NCBI GenBank assembly: GCA_026390795.1 | Contig: JAPLFG010000003.1 | Location: forward strand, 992,001-1,056,000 | Direction of reading: 5' to 3' | From: Ignavibacteriales bacterium | Lineage (GTDB): Bacteria; Bacteroidota; Ignavibacteria; Ignavibacteriales; Melioribacteraceae | Length of the DNA stretch: 64,000 bases | The notes under the pieces: model-generated | Told to the model about the DNA's origin: nothing | The model's input: only the letters and a program-made list of their open reading frames with translations | Databases searched by the model: none | Program-made: the position numbers and the translations under genes | Shown here: in pieces, positions 28,575-36,135 of the stretch | Numbering within the stretch: the first letter of the stretch is position 1 | Layout: every line of letters starts with the position of its first letter

Positions 28575-29393
28575 TTATCCATAAACTACCGCGCTCAAAT
28601 AACCGACCACCTCGGAATCATCGCCTGTTATATCGCCGGAATCTGTGCGAGAGAGAACTTTAGATTTTCTTCTATTGATTAAATCCGCTGTTTTCATCAT
28701 TGCAACTATACCGCCACCGCCGCATGCTTGACAATTTCCGGTCTCCAAATCTTTTTGCAAACCTTCATAATCAAAATTAGCAATATGATTTTCGACAATT
28801 GAATCGAGTCTGTTGGCTTCGGCTTTTGAATAAAAGTGAGAAAGATCCGAACTCGCAATAATCAATGTTTCATCATCAACAACTTCGGCAAGTTTTTGTG
28901 CAAGTCCATCAATAAACATTTTACCTTGGTCCCCCATTACAATCGGTACAATTAAAAAATCTTTTAAAACTGTTTGCAGAAATGGCAGCTGAACTTCAAC
29001 AGCGTGTTCTGTACGGTGCCCGTTCAATCCTTCAAAAATAAATTTATCAGCAGCTGTTAATTTCAAAACCATCTCTTTATTGATTGCGACTTCACCTAAA
29101 GGAGTTTTATAAGCATCGCCGCTGAAAATAGAAATCCCCGGAAAGTATTCCCGGTGAGATGGGGAGATTATAACAACAGTTTTATATTTTTTACCTGCTA
29201 TAGTATTAAATGCAATTGCTGCAGATCTTCCGGAATAAGCATAACCCGCATGAGGGGAAACTATTCCAAAAACATTTTCAAATTTTTCTTCGGATTTATA
29301 AGTATCAAGTAGAAATTGAATTTCATCTTTCAATTTGTTTGCAGACGACGGATAAAACATACCTGCAACAGCTGGCTCACGTACTTTTTTCAT
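28575..29393 (-). CDS. amrB: AmmeMemoRadiSam system protein B (MEMO1 family)
   Basis: The 272-residue protein matches the MEMO1 family, with REPAVAGMFYP at the N-terminus, H48 in SPHAGYAYSG, H80 in ISPSHREY, H186 in SSDLSHF and C224 in CQACGGG. These correspond to metal-binding His and Cys residues of human MEMO1. In bacteria the family goes with an AMMECR1 protein (A) and a radical SAM enzyme. The AMMECR1 gene is directly upstream and overlaps by 4 bp. The radical SAM partner is not in this window. The reaction of the system is not established. Confidence 0.92.
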   Translation of the reverse strand: MKKVREPAVAGMFYPSSANKLKDEIQFLLDTYKSEEKFENVFGIVSPHAGYAYSGRSAAIAFNTIAGKKYKTVVIISPSHREYFPGISIFSGDAYKTPLGEVAINKEMVLKLTAADKFIFEGLNGHRTEHAVEVQLPFLQTVLKDFLIVPIVMGDQGKMFIDGLAQKLAEVVDDETLIIASSDLSHFYSKAEANRLDSIVENHIANFDYEGLQKDLETGNCQACGGGGIVAMMKTADLINRRKSKVLSRTDSGDITGDDSEVVGYLSAVVYG

Positions 29394-29959
29394 TTTGATT
29401 CTTCACCAATAGATGAATCGGAAAAAACAGTTGCTGTAAAACCGCTCAGTTTAAGTTGTTTTGTTTTCCAGTAACCTTCTTGAAATCCTGTCTTTCGGCA
29501 GATTGCATCTAGGAATTGTTCTCGATTCAGATTATGTTCAATCGGAACTTGCGGAAGTAAAAGCCCGCGTCTTCCTTTTTCTTCAAGTATCAATCCGTGT
29601 TTCCCTATTTTAACTTCTTCATAACTATTTAATGGAAACGGTTCCGAAAGGATTGAAATTTCCAATGCGAGATTTTGTATTTCGGAATTTCTTACTGGTG
29701 AAAATCGCGGATCGTGTTGAGATGCTTGAACGGCTGCTTCACATACGGTTTCAAATAATGGCTGGTCTGATGTTATATATCCTATACATCCCCTAAGGTG
29801 TCCATGATCCGTTAATGTTACGAAAGCGCCTGCGTGTGATTTAAAGATTGGGTGTTTGTCGTAATCGGGTTGAGTTATTTTTTCACCGGAGAAGAAAGAT
29901 TTGATGGCGGTTCGGGCAGTATCAAGAAGAATTTTTTTCTCTTCTAAAGTCGGTTCCAT
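29390..29959 (-). CDS. amrA: AmmeMemoRadiSam system protein A (AMMECR1 family)
   Basis: A 189-residue AMMECR1-domain protein with the family hallmark LRGCIGYI (about 56-63). It also has AAVQASQHDPRFSPV and LEISILSEPFPL, and ends with LLPQVPIEHNLNREQFLDAICRK-type sequence. The stop codon overlaps the MEMO1 gene start (ATGA). The two are encoded as a coupled pair, as is usual when they form the AmmeMemoRadiSam cluster, but no radical SAM gene is adjacent here. Its catalytic role is unknown. Confidence 0.92.
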   Translation of the reverse strand: MEPTLEEKKILLDTARTAIKSFFSGEKITQPDYDKHPIFKSHAGAFVTLTDHGHLRGCIGYITSDQPLFETVCEAAVQASQHDPRFSPVRNSEIQNLALEISILSEPFPLNSYEEVKIGKHGLILEEKGRRGLLLPQVPIEHNLNREQFLDAICRKTGFQEGYWKTKQLKLSGFTATVFSDSSIGEESK

Positions 29960-29972
29960 TTTATACTTACTC

Positions 29973-30794
29973 TTAATCTATTTCAAAGACTAAAACTTCA
30001 TTTTTTTCACGAAGCAGAAAAAGAAAATTTTTGTACACGAAGAATGAATCTGTAAAGAGCGCCGAAGCGTTTGCATTTAGAACTTCATTAAGAATAATTT
30101 GTTCATCGTTTAAATTCATTGCTAAAAATTTATTAATGTAACTTCCCTCAAAAACTTTAGAATGAAAATTAAAAAAGAGAAGATCACTGCGGAAATTATA
30201 CTCCACTTCTCCTTCAATAGCAAGATTCTTGGTTTGAGTATTTATAGCCCCGAGAATTCTTGGATCATCTTCGTCTTTATTAATAATTTTAGGATAAATA
30301 TAATTACTCCAATCTTTTTCGTCTTCAGCTTTTCTACGAAGATCGTTAATTGTTTTATAATCATTACCAAAATCTTTAATCAACTCGCCATTTAAATAAT
30401 CGAGAGAAAAGAAATAACGCTCTTCAAATCCTTGCTGGAAACCATAAACCAAATTGTCTTCAACAAATAGAAAAGATAAATCGCTGTTAGTCCACAAAAT
30501 TTTCTGTGATGCAATATCAAAAGCGATAATCTGCTTATGCCCCGGTAAATCAGGTTTCGGAAATTTGTGGAATAAGATAATGTCTTTGTAGACTGCTTCA
30601 ATGCCAAGCCAGAATTTCTCTTCTAGTTGAAGATCTGAAAAAATTATTCTGCCGCTTTCTAAATCGTAACAGTGAAGGTAAACTTCTTTTGTGTTTGTGT
30701 CCCGCGTCTCGAGAATCAATTTATCGCTGTCGGAAATAAGAATTCTCCATATTTGCCGGGGTGATTTATACGAGAAATGTTTTTTCATTTTCAT
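29973..30794 (-). CDS. DUF4905-like beta-propeller protein
   Basis: The 273-residue cytosolic protein (no signal peptide) begins with IWRILISDSDKLILETRDTN and continues with repeated beta-strand units of the type CYDLESGRIIFSD, AFDIASQKILWTNSD and LDYLNGELIKDF, as in PQQ/WD-like propellers. The overall pattern resembles DUF4905 proteins of Bacteroidota, a family without known function. The alternative ATG at 30788 is two codons downstream. It lies 13 bp upstream of the AMMECR1 gene on the same strand, so the three genes may be one transcript. Confidence 0.65.
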   Translation of the reverse strand: MKMKKHFSYKSPRQIWRILISDSDKLILETRDTNTKEVYLHCYDLESGRIIFSDLQLEEKFWLGIEAVYKDIILFHKFPKPDLPGHKQIIAFDIASQKILWTNSDLSFLFVEDNLVYGFQQGFEERYFFSLDYLNGELIKDFGNDYKTINDLRRKAEDEKDWSNYIYPKIINKDEDDPRILGAINTQTKNLAIEGEVEYNFRSDLLFFNFHSKVFEGSYINKFLAMNLNDEQIILNEVLNANASALFTDSFFVYKNFLFLLREKNEVLVFEID

Positions 30795-30805
30795 TTTTTA
30801 TTTTG

Positions 30806-30847
30806 AGCGAAGAGAAGAATCCCAAATGTTAGAGATTCTTCTCCGCT
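30806..30847. repeat. Imperfect inverted repeat after tnaA
   Basis: AGCGAAGAGAAGAATC (30806-30821) pairs with GATTCTTCTCCGCT (30834-30847), allowing for a 2-nt difference. The GAGATTCTTCTC core also occurs in the larger palindromic element at 36019-36132, so this may be a short relic of the same repeat family. It may also end tnaA transcription, though no T-run follows. Confidence 0.5.
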
Positions 30848-30860
30848 AAGTTGTACTGAA

Positions 30861-32231
30861 TTAAATCGGTTTAAATTTTGCTGTGAAATGTCTAAGCATA
30901 GGCGCTTCGTATGTGATGGTATAACCTTTCATTTTATCTCTATTCTTAAATACCTCGATCATAACTTCGGCAACATAATCAATGTGGCTTTGTGTGTAAA
31001 CTCGCCGCGGGATTGCAAGGCGTACAAGTTCCATCATCGCTGGAATCAATTTTCCCTTTTCATCATATTTGCCAAACATTACAGAACCAATCTCCACAGC
31101 TCTTATACCCCCTTCAATGTACATTTCACAAACAATTGATTGACCGGGATATTGTTCGGACGGAATCTTTGGCAGAAATCTTTTTGCATCAATATAAATT
31201 GCATGTCCTCCGGGCGGTTCGATAATAGGAATTCCGGCAGCTAACATTTTTTCACCAAGATATTCTGTGCTTCGAATTCGATATTGCAAATAATGTTCGT
31301 CTACAATTTCTTCCAGACCTTGTGCAATCGCTTCAAGATCTCGTCCGGCTAATCCGCCGTAAGTTGGAAACCCTTCCGTCACAATTAAGAGATTGCGGCA
31401 TTTCAAAGCGAGTTTATCATCGTTAAGCGAAAGCCATCCGCCAATATTTACAAGCGCATCTTTTTTGGCGCTCATAGTAGAACCATCGGCGTATGAAAAC
31501 ATTTCCTGACAAATTTCCAGGACAGATTTATTCTCGTAACCTTTTTCACGTAGTTTTATGAAATATGCATTCTCCGCAAAACGGCACGCGTCCAGGAACA
31601 AAGGCAAGCCATATTTATTACAAACAGCTTTTACTTCACGGATATTCTGCATCGAAACCGGCTGACCGCCGCCGGAATTATTCGTTACCGTTAATACAAT
31701 GAGGGGAATATTTTCTTTACCGGTTTTTTTGATGAACACTTCGAGCGCTTCAATATCCATATTTCCTTTGAATGGTGCGCGCTGTTCCGGATGTTTTCCG
31801 ATTTCAACAAGTAAGTCAACCGCTTCAGCTCCGGTAAATTCAATATTGGCGCGTGTAGTATCGAAAAATGTGTTGCTTGCAAAATATTTTCCCGGTCCGC
31901 CGAGAATCGAAAAGATTATTTTCTCAGCTGCTCTTCCTTGATGAGTTGGAATGATAAATTTATCGCCGGTTATTTTTTTAACTGCCGCTTCAAAGACATA
32001 AAAACTTTTTGCGCCGGCATAACTTTCATCACCGCGCATAATTCCCGCCCATTGATCTGAACTCATTGCAGATGTTCCGCTATCGGTCAGCAAATCAATC
32101 AAAACATCATCGGCACGGATTAGAAATGGATTGTATCCCGACTCTTCCAAAATTTTCTTTCGTTCTTCTTTAGTTGTAAATCTGATCGGTTCAACCGATT
32201 TGATTTTGAACGGCTCAATAATTGTTTTCAT
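30861..32231 (-). CDS. tnaA: Tryptophanase
   Basis: A PLP-dependent beta-eliminating lyase of 456 residues, cleaving tryptophan to indole, pyruvate and ammonia. The PLP lysine is K257 in MSAKKDALVNIGG. Tryptophanase and tyrosine phenol-lyase are close relatives, but the discriminating positions match tryptophanase: Asp124 in FFDTT (Thr in tyrosine phenol-lyase), Ile381 in RAVEIGS (Arg in that enzyme) and His448 in LRHFTAK (Phe in that enzyme). The N-terminal IDLLTDSGT and PTHQGRAAE segments are family signatures. It stands alone, divergent from the small membrane-protein/Xre cluster. No tnaC-like leader or tryptophan permease was seen beside it. Confidence 0.9.
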   Translation of the reverse strand: MKTIIEPFKIKSVEPIRFTTKEERKKILEESGYNPFLIRADDVLIDLLTDSGTSAMSSDQWAGIMRGDESYAGAKSFYVFEAAVKKITGDKFIIPTHQGRAAEKIIFSILGGPGKYFASNTFFDTTRANIEFTGAEAVDLLVEIGKHPEQRAPFKGNMDIEALEVFIKKTGKENIPLIVLTVTNNSGGGQPVSMQNIREVKAVCNKYGLPLFLDACRFAENAYFIKLREKGYENKSVLEICQEMFSYADGSTMSAKKDALVNIGGWLSLNDDKLALKCRNLLIVTEGFPTYGGLAGRDLEAIAQGLEEIVDEHYLQYRIRSTEYLGEKMLAAGIPIIEPPGGHAIYIDAKRFLPKIPSEQYPGQSIVCEMYIEGGIRAVEIGSVMFGKYDEKGKLIPAMMELVRLAIPRRVYTQSHIDYVAEVMIEVFKNRDKMKGYTITYEAPMLRHFTAKFKPI

Positions 32232-32373
32232 AACACCTCAGTAAAGGATGAATAATTTTTCTTTGAGTAAAATTACGAATTCTTAACAACTTCTCGGCAG
32301 AGACTTTTCGAGCTTTTTTAAAAGAATCCGGATTCAGAGGGAAAAAATGAATGAGTTTGCGTGTAAAGCATGC

Positions 32374-32402
32374 TTGACTTTTAGTAAAGGATGCTATATT
32401 TT
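32374..32402 (+). promoter_or_regulatory. Putative promoter of the membrane-protein/Xre cluster
   Basis: TTGACT at 32374-32379 is a good -35 match. TATTTT at 32397-32402 (17-bp spacing) or TATATT at 32395-32400 (15-bp spacing) could be the -10. A strong GGGAGGT ribosome site and the first gene of the cluster follow at 32440. Confidence 0.4.
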
Positions 32403-32439
32403 GGATTTGTTAAAAAGATCAAAATAAAGGGAGGTAAAA

Positions 32440-32865
32440 ATGAAAAATGTTTTGAAGAATTTCTCGTTTCCTTTTAAGACACAAATTTTGATATTATCAC
32501 CAATTGTTCTTTTCTTACCATTGTTTATTCTTGCGATGTTGCCAACCGAACAGTTTCTCCGATTACCGGATTATGTTCATCGTATTACGCTAATATTTTC
32601 ATCTCTCTTTGGATCGATCGGATTTATCTACTGCACTCTCGGTTATCATTTCCAGATTCTACGTGGTGATGAATTGAAACTTAAGATTCATTTAGAATCT
32701 TTGAACATCGCATTTACCACATCATTAGTTTTCCTTTTCATCTTAATCTTTGTTTTTGTGAATTTTGCTCCTAAGATGCTGAATTACATTTTGGTAATTC
32801 TTACCGTTGTAGGAATTGTTTCTTATCTGCTCGGAGCAGAATATGTTAAAGAGAAGTATCAGTGA
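32440..32865 (+). CDS. Small four-helix membrane protein, first of the Xre cassette
   Basis: This 141-residue protein has four hydrophobic segments (about 15-33, 45-68, 87-107, 112-130). The loop between segments 2 and 3 contains GDELKLKIHLESLNIAF, and the protein ends EYVKEKYQ. The same layout and loop motif (DELxKxIxLE) recur in the next two membrane proteins, so the three are paralogues. A GGGAGGT site precedes the ATG. Its stop codon overlaps a GTG that opens a truncated Xre-like frame (GTGA). The gene resembles small membrane partners found beside compact Xre regulators in other bacteria; function unknown. Confidence 0.75.
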   Translation: MKNVLKNFSFPFKTQILILSPIVLFLPLFILAMLPTEQFLRLPDYVHRITLIFSSLFGSIGFIYCTLGYHFQILRGDELKLKIHLESLNIAFTTSLVFLFILIFVFVNFAPKMLNYILVILTVVGIVSYLLGAEYVKEKYQ

Positions 32866-32999
32866 AAAAAATACGCCACATACTGAGCACGGCACACAGA
32901 CTATGTCAAGAGGATTTGGCCTTGCTGCAAATACATTGTTCAAAGAAAATACCAATGAAAATAAAATTGTTGCGGAGTATTTATGTTAATGAAACATAA
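32862..32999 (+). pseudogene. Truncated Xre-regulator relic
   Basis: A GTG-started frame of 45 codons overlaps the preceding gene (GTGA). Its first 20 residues, VKKIRHILSTAHRLCQEDLA, match 13 of the 20 first residues of the complete regulator at 33798. The DNA is about 49/59 identical there. After this the match stops before the recognition helix. A 17-nt stretch (gaaaataccaatgaaaa, near 32947) then repeats the junction found at the end of the third membrane-protein gene. This looks like a deletion joining the start of one regulator copy to the end of another cassette. The piece cannot form a full helix-turn-helix. Confidence 0.7.
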
Positions 33000-33384
33000 A
33001 AAATCTTGGTTTATTATTTGGATGATTATCTTTTCCTTCATTTTAATAGCCACTGCTTTAATCTTCCTTGTGGTGGCTAAAGATTACAATAATTTCAGAG
33101 TAATAAATAATATAACGGTGATTTTAGGCGGATTAATTATTCTTGTAATAGGGATTGTTCGCCATAAAACGGTGCTAATTAGCGATGAACTTCAAAAAAC
33201 AATTCAGTTAGAAATTTTTTCTTACACTCATATTGCATTTTTAACTTTCCTTAGTCTTTTTGCATTACTGCAAATAGCTTATCATTTCAAATTGGAGCCG
33301 ATGCAAGTTCTTATCATTGTATTATTTGGAACAAGTATACTTCAGATTATCATTTCCTTTTTTGTTAAGAGAAAGTATAAATGA
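32983..33384 (+). CDS. Small four-helix membrane protein, second paralogue
   Basis: A 133-residue protein with four hydrophobic segments (about 9-31, 43-57, 77-95, 104-126). The loop between the second and third contains SDELQKTIQLEIFSYTHIAF, and the protein ends FFVKRKYK. It shares the DELxKTIxLE motif and the Lys-rich tail with its neighbours at 32440 and 33415. GGAG stands 5 nt before the ATG; a second ATG two codons later (MKHKKS) could also serve. It is part of a run of same-strand, closely spaced genes ending with the regulator. Role unknown. Confidence 0.75.
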   Translation: MLMKHKKSWFIIWMIIFSFILIATALIFLVVAKDYNNFRVINNITVILGGLIILVIGIVRHKTVLISDELQKTIQLEIFSYTHIAFLTFLSLFALLQIAYHFKLEPMQVLIIVLFGTSILQIIISFFVKRKYK

Positions 33385-33414
33385 AAACAAATTTTAGTAC
33401 ATAAGAGGAAATAA

Positions 33415-33801
33415 ATGAATAGCGCACCTAATAAATTTAAAATGTCGCCATTTGCAATCATTCTATATGTCTTTGCCCTTGCATCATTAATTTATCCCAA
33501 AGATAATTTGCCCACATCAATCAAGCTGATTCTCTTCGGTATTGTTATTATATGCTTTGCTGTTGGAGGGATAAAAATTATTCCTCAGTTTTTTGGAGGA
33601 GATGAGTTATCTAAAACAATTAAATTGGAAATTCTTGCTTATACGCAATACTCACAATTCTTCATTTTTATTTTTCTTATTAGTCTACTCAAAAGTTTCC
33701 ACGTGAGATTAGATGCTAGTGATGGCATTGGAATGTATCTCTGTTGCGTTGCAATTATTCAAATCGTTATTACCGTGTTTGTAAAACGAAAATACCAATG
33801 A
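33415..33801 (+). CDS. Small four-helix membrane protein, third paralogue, coupled to the Xre gene
   Basis: The 128-residue protein has four hydrophobic segments. The loop motif GGDELSKTIKLEILAYTQYSQF lies between segments 2 and 3, and the tail is VFVKRKYQ. It is the closest relative of the second paralogue. AGAGGAAATAA precedes the ATG. Its TGA overlaps the ATG of the Xre regulator (ATGA), so the membrane protein and the regulator are translationally coupled. In similar pairs the membrane protein and the regulator are thought to work together, but no mechanism can be read here. Confidence 0.78.
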   Translation: MNSAPNKFKMSPFAIILYVFALASLIYPKDNLPTSIKLILFGIVIICFAVGGIKIIPQFFGGDELSKTIKLEILAYTQYSQFFIFIFLISLLKSFHVRLDASDGIGMYLCCVAIIQIVITVFVKRKYQ

Positions 33802-33998
33802 AAAACATACTCCACATATTGAGAGCCGAACACAGACTCTCTCAAGAGGATTTAGCCAAGAAGCTTGATGTATCCCGCCAGACAATTAACGCAATTGAGC
33901 GGGAGAAGTACGACCCTAGCTTACCGCTTGCATTAAAGATTGCAAAAGTATTTAATAAGAGGGTGGAAGAAATTTTCTTTCTGGAGGATGAAAAATGA
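33798..33998 (+). CDS. Compact Xre-family transcriptional regulator
   Basis: A 66-residue protein made of one HTH_3 (Cro/C1-type) domain: HILRAEHRLSQEDLAKKLDV forms helices 1-2, SRQTINAIEREKYDPSLPLA covers the recognition helix and helix 4, and the tail VFNKRVEEIFFLEDEK is typical of the short YgzD/Xre regulators. The ATG at 33798 overlaps the stop of the upstream membrane protein, and its stop overlaps the ATG of the next membrane protein (ATGA both times). It most likely autoregulates this cluster. A broken second copy lies at 32862. Confidence 0.93.
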   Translation: MKNILHILRAEHRLSQEDLAKKLDVSRQTINAIEREKYDPSLPLALKIAKVFNKRVEEIFFLEDEK

Positions 33999-34399
33999 AA
34001 TTAAATAAAATTTTTAAAGAAGAACTTAACTTTGGGCTCTTTACTACCTTTTTATTTGCACTCGTTCTTTGGTTTGATGAGCCGCCGTTGAATAAACACT
34101 GGATAGGAAGTTTGATCTATATTGCAACAGGCTGGGCTGTCTATTATTTCGTATTTATAAAATCTTTAAAAGAATACAAGCTTGATGAACGCGAAATGAT
34201 GATTTTCACAAAAACAGGAAACAGCGCCTCATTTTCTTTTGTAACTATGCTTGTAATTCTTTTTTATCTGCAGGAAATCAATTTTGGCTTTTGGGGTCTT
34301 CCGCTGAAAGAACTATGGGGAAGATTTCTACTGCCGCTATTTTTAATTGCTCACTCAGTTACCGGATTAATACTGGCAGGAATTGAGGAAAGACAATAA
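33995..34399 (+). CDS. Small four-helix membrane protein downstream of the Xre gene (DUF2178-like)
   Basis: The 134-residue protein has four hydrophobic segments (about 14-27, 37-54, 76-92, 108-127). The loop between segments 2 and 3 carries KLDEREMMIFTKTGNSASFSF, where LDERE replaces the DELxK motif of the three upstream proteins. A DER segment at this place is typical of DUF2178-like membrane proteins that accompany Xre regulators. It starts within the last codons of the regulator (ATGA) and so is coupled to it. The function is unknown. Confidence 0.78.
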   Translation: MKLNKIFKEELNFGLFTTFLFALVLWFDEPPLNKHWIGSLIYIATGWAVYYFVFIKSLKEYKLDEREMMIFTKTGNSASFSFVTMLVILFYLQEINFGFWGLPLKELWGRFLLPLFLIAHSVTGLILAGIEERQ

Positions 34400-34559
34400 T
34401 GATCTTCCATTAGAAAATTAATGATTTCAACTCCATTCGCTATTTTGCCAATACAATATTCAGAAAAAAATTATTGTAGTTCATTTTCATTAAAATTTTT
34501 TACTAAATTGCGTTCGGCAAACACCTATCATTACATTCAACTAAACGAGGAGAAATTAA

Positions 34560-35390
34560 ATGGAAGAAATGCAAAACCAAGAAGCTCCAAAAATGTCCTC
34601 TGTGGAAAATGAGCATGAAGAATTTGAATTAAGCCACACAGACAAACTAGTCGGCGTTTTCTCGGAGCCCGGTACGACATTCGCCAAGACGGCAAAGTTT
34701 CCTCCTAAAACTTCTGATTGGGTAATTCCGGTTCTGGTTTTAATTGTTATGATTATTCTAAGTCAACTTGTGATGAGAACTAATCCAGAAATTAAACGCG
34801 AGATGAGAGATAAACAAATTGCCGCAGTTCAAAAAAACCTAGACGAGTCAGTTGCTAAAGGTCAGATGACACGCGCACAAGCAGATGAGCGGTTAAACAC
34901 TATGGAAGAGGCGATGGAGAGTACCGGTACAATTCAAACTGTAGGCTTAATTATTGGCACGCCAATCTTTGTATTTATAGTATTTTTTGTCGTTGCCGGT
35001 TTTTATATGCTGGTAACAAAATTTGGACTTAAGGGTACAGGTACGTATAAAGATGCAATGGTTGCATATGGTCTTCCTTATTATATTGCTGCAATCTCAG
35101 TAATCGTAATGACAATTGCCGCATTGGCAATGAACAAATTTATAACGGGCGTTAGTGTGGCTGATTTTGTCGGCTCGGATAAAACAACTATGACGGGATT
35201 TTTGTTAGGCAAGTTAGATGTTTTTTCTATCTGGTTTTATGTTGTCTTCGGTATCGGTTTGGCTAAAATGAATAAATCGGGAGATACACAGAAATATATT
35301 ATTACGGTTTTCGCAATATGGATAATATTTGGCTTACTCTTCCATTTCGTCGCAAAAGCTGTTCCGTTCCTTGCGGGTTTTGCTGGTTAA
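34560..35390 (+). CDS. YIP1-family membrane protein
   Basis: A 276-residue protein with an acidic cytosolic N-terminus (about 1-55), containing LVGVFSEPGTTFAKTAKFPPKTSDWVIP. This is the usual lead-in of bacterial Yip1-domain proteins. One helix follows, then a charged coiled region (KREMRDKQIAAVQKNLDE, about 80-125) and four more helices. Members are membrane proteins of unknown function. GAGGAGA lies 7 nt before the ATG. Transcription ends at a hairpin plus T6 just after the stop. Confidence 0.82.
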   Translation: MEEMQNQEAPKMSSVENEHEEFELSHTDKLVGVFSEPGTTFAKTAKFPPKTSDWVIPVLVLIVMIILSQLVMRTNPEIKREMRDKQIAAVQKNLDESVAKGQMTRAQADERLNTMEEAMESTGTIQTVGLIIGTPIFVFIVFFVVAGFYMLVTKFGLKGTGTYKDAMVAYGLPYYIAAISVIVMTIAALAMNKFITGVSVADFVGSDKTTMTGFLLGKLDVFSIWFYVVFGIGLAKMNKSGDTQKYIITVFAIWIIFGLLFHFVAKAVPFLAGFAG

Positions 35391-35393
35391 TTA

Positions 35394-36002
35394 TTAAATT
35401 TTTATCCTCCTCTCCGGAGGAGGATATTTTTTAAGTTTTTCGATTTCAGAGCTCGTAAGTTCTCTCACAGTTCCGGCACCAAGATCACCAAGTAAAAGAT
35501 TTTTAATTCTAACACGTACTAAGCGCAATGTTGGAAATCCAATCGCTGCCGTCATTCTTCTAACTTGCCTATTGCGTCCTTCAATCAACGATAAACTAAA
35601 CCAGCTTGTTGGAATCTTTTTTCGCTTGCGGACCGGAGGAACTCTGGCAGGGAAATCCGGTTTATCAATAATTTTAGCTTTGACTGGAAGTGTTAAACCA
35701 TCTTTTAAAACAATTCCGACTCGGAGTTTTTGTAAATCATTCTCCGAAGGAATTCCTTCTACCTGAACAAAATATTCACGCTCGTGTTTGTTTTCCGGAT
35801 TTAGAAGAAAGTCTGTTAACTGTTTATCATTCGTAATAATTAGAAGCCCTTCGCTATCCATATCAAGCCGCCCAACAGGATACACATCCGTAGGAAAATT
35901 ATGAAAAGAAGAAAGTGTAAGCCGGTTTTCTTTATCGGTGAATTGTGATAACACGCCGTAAGGTTTGTTCAGAATAAAATATTTTTTGTTTGTTTGTTTC
36001 AT
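35394..36002 (-). CDS. RluE-like 23S rRNA pseudouridine synthase
   Basis: The 202-residue protein is of the RsuA/RluB/E/F family, without the S4 domain, as in RluE. It shows the N-terminal [14 protein letters not shown], the catalytic-Asp motif [17 protein letters not shown] (Asp about 47) and the later [18 protein letters not shown] loop. It isomerises a uridine in ribosomal RNA; RluE of E. coli acts on 23S U2457, but the target here is not proven. The 3' end doubles as a terminator for the opposite gene. It follows priA on the same strand, separated by a palindromic repeat element. Confidence 0.9.
   Translation of the reverse strand: MKQTNKKYFILNKPYGVLSQFTDKENRLTLSSFHNFPTDVYPVGRLDMDSEGLLIITNDKQLTDFLLNPENKHEREYFVQVEGIPSENDLQKLRVGIVLKDGLTLPVKAKIIDKPDFPARVPPVRKRKKIPTSWFSLSLIEGRNRQVRRMTAAIGFPTLRLVRVRIKNLLLGDLGAGTVRELTSSEIEKLKKYPPPERRIKI
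35403..35432 (+). terminator. Intrinsic terminator of the YIP1 gene inside the convergent gene's coding end
   Basis: The arms TATCCTCCTC (35403-35412) and GAGGAGGATA (35417-35426) with loop TCCG are followed by six T (35427-35432). The hairpin lies within the last codons of the opposite-strand pseudouridine synthase gene, where it encodes Pro-Pro-Pro-Glu-Arg-Arg. Confidence 0.85.
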
Positions 36003-36018
36003 TTAGCAATTACTCAAG

Positions 36019-36132
36019 ATTGTCATTCTGAGGAGTCACACTGAGCGTAGCCGAAGTGTAGACGACGAAAGAATCTCTTCATGTACGATGCTTTGAGATT
36101 CTTCTCCCGCTGTGCGGGATCAGAATGACAAT
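36019..36132. repeat. 114-bp palindromic repeat element with 13-bp terminal inverted repeats
   Basis: Terminal arms ATTGTCATTCTGA (36019-36031) and TCAGAATGACAAT (36120-36132) are perfect inverted repeats. Inside is a nested pair, GAATCTC (36071-36077) and GAGATTC, plus a short CCCGC/GCGGG hairpin near 36106-36118. There is no coding frame. It fills almost the whole priA-RluE gap. The structure is that of a small non-autonomous palindromic (MITE/REP-like) element, which is common in genomes of this type. Confidence 0.75.
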
Positions 36133-36135
36133 TGG

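Noticed and set aside
30861-32231. Tyrosine phenol-lyase
   Set aside because: The three specificity residues fit tryptophanase instead.
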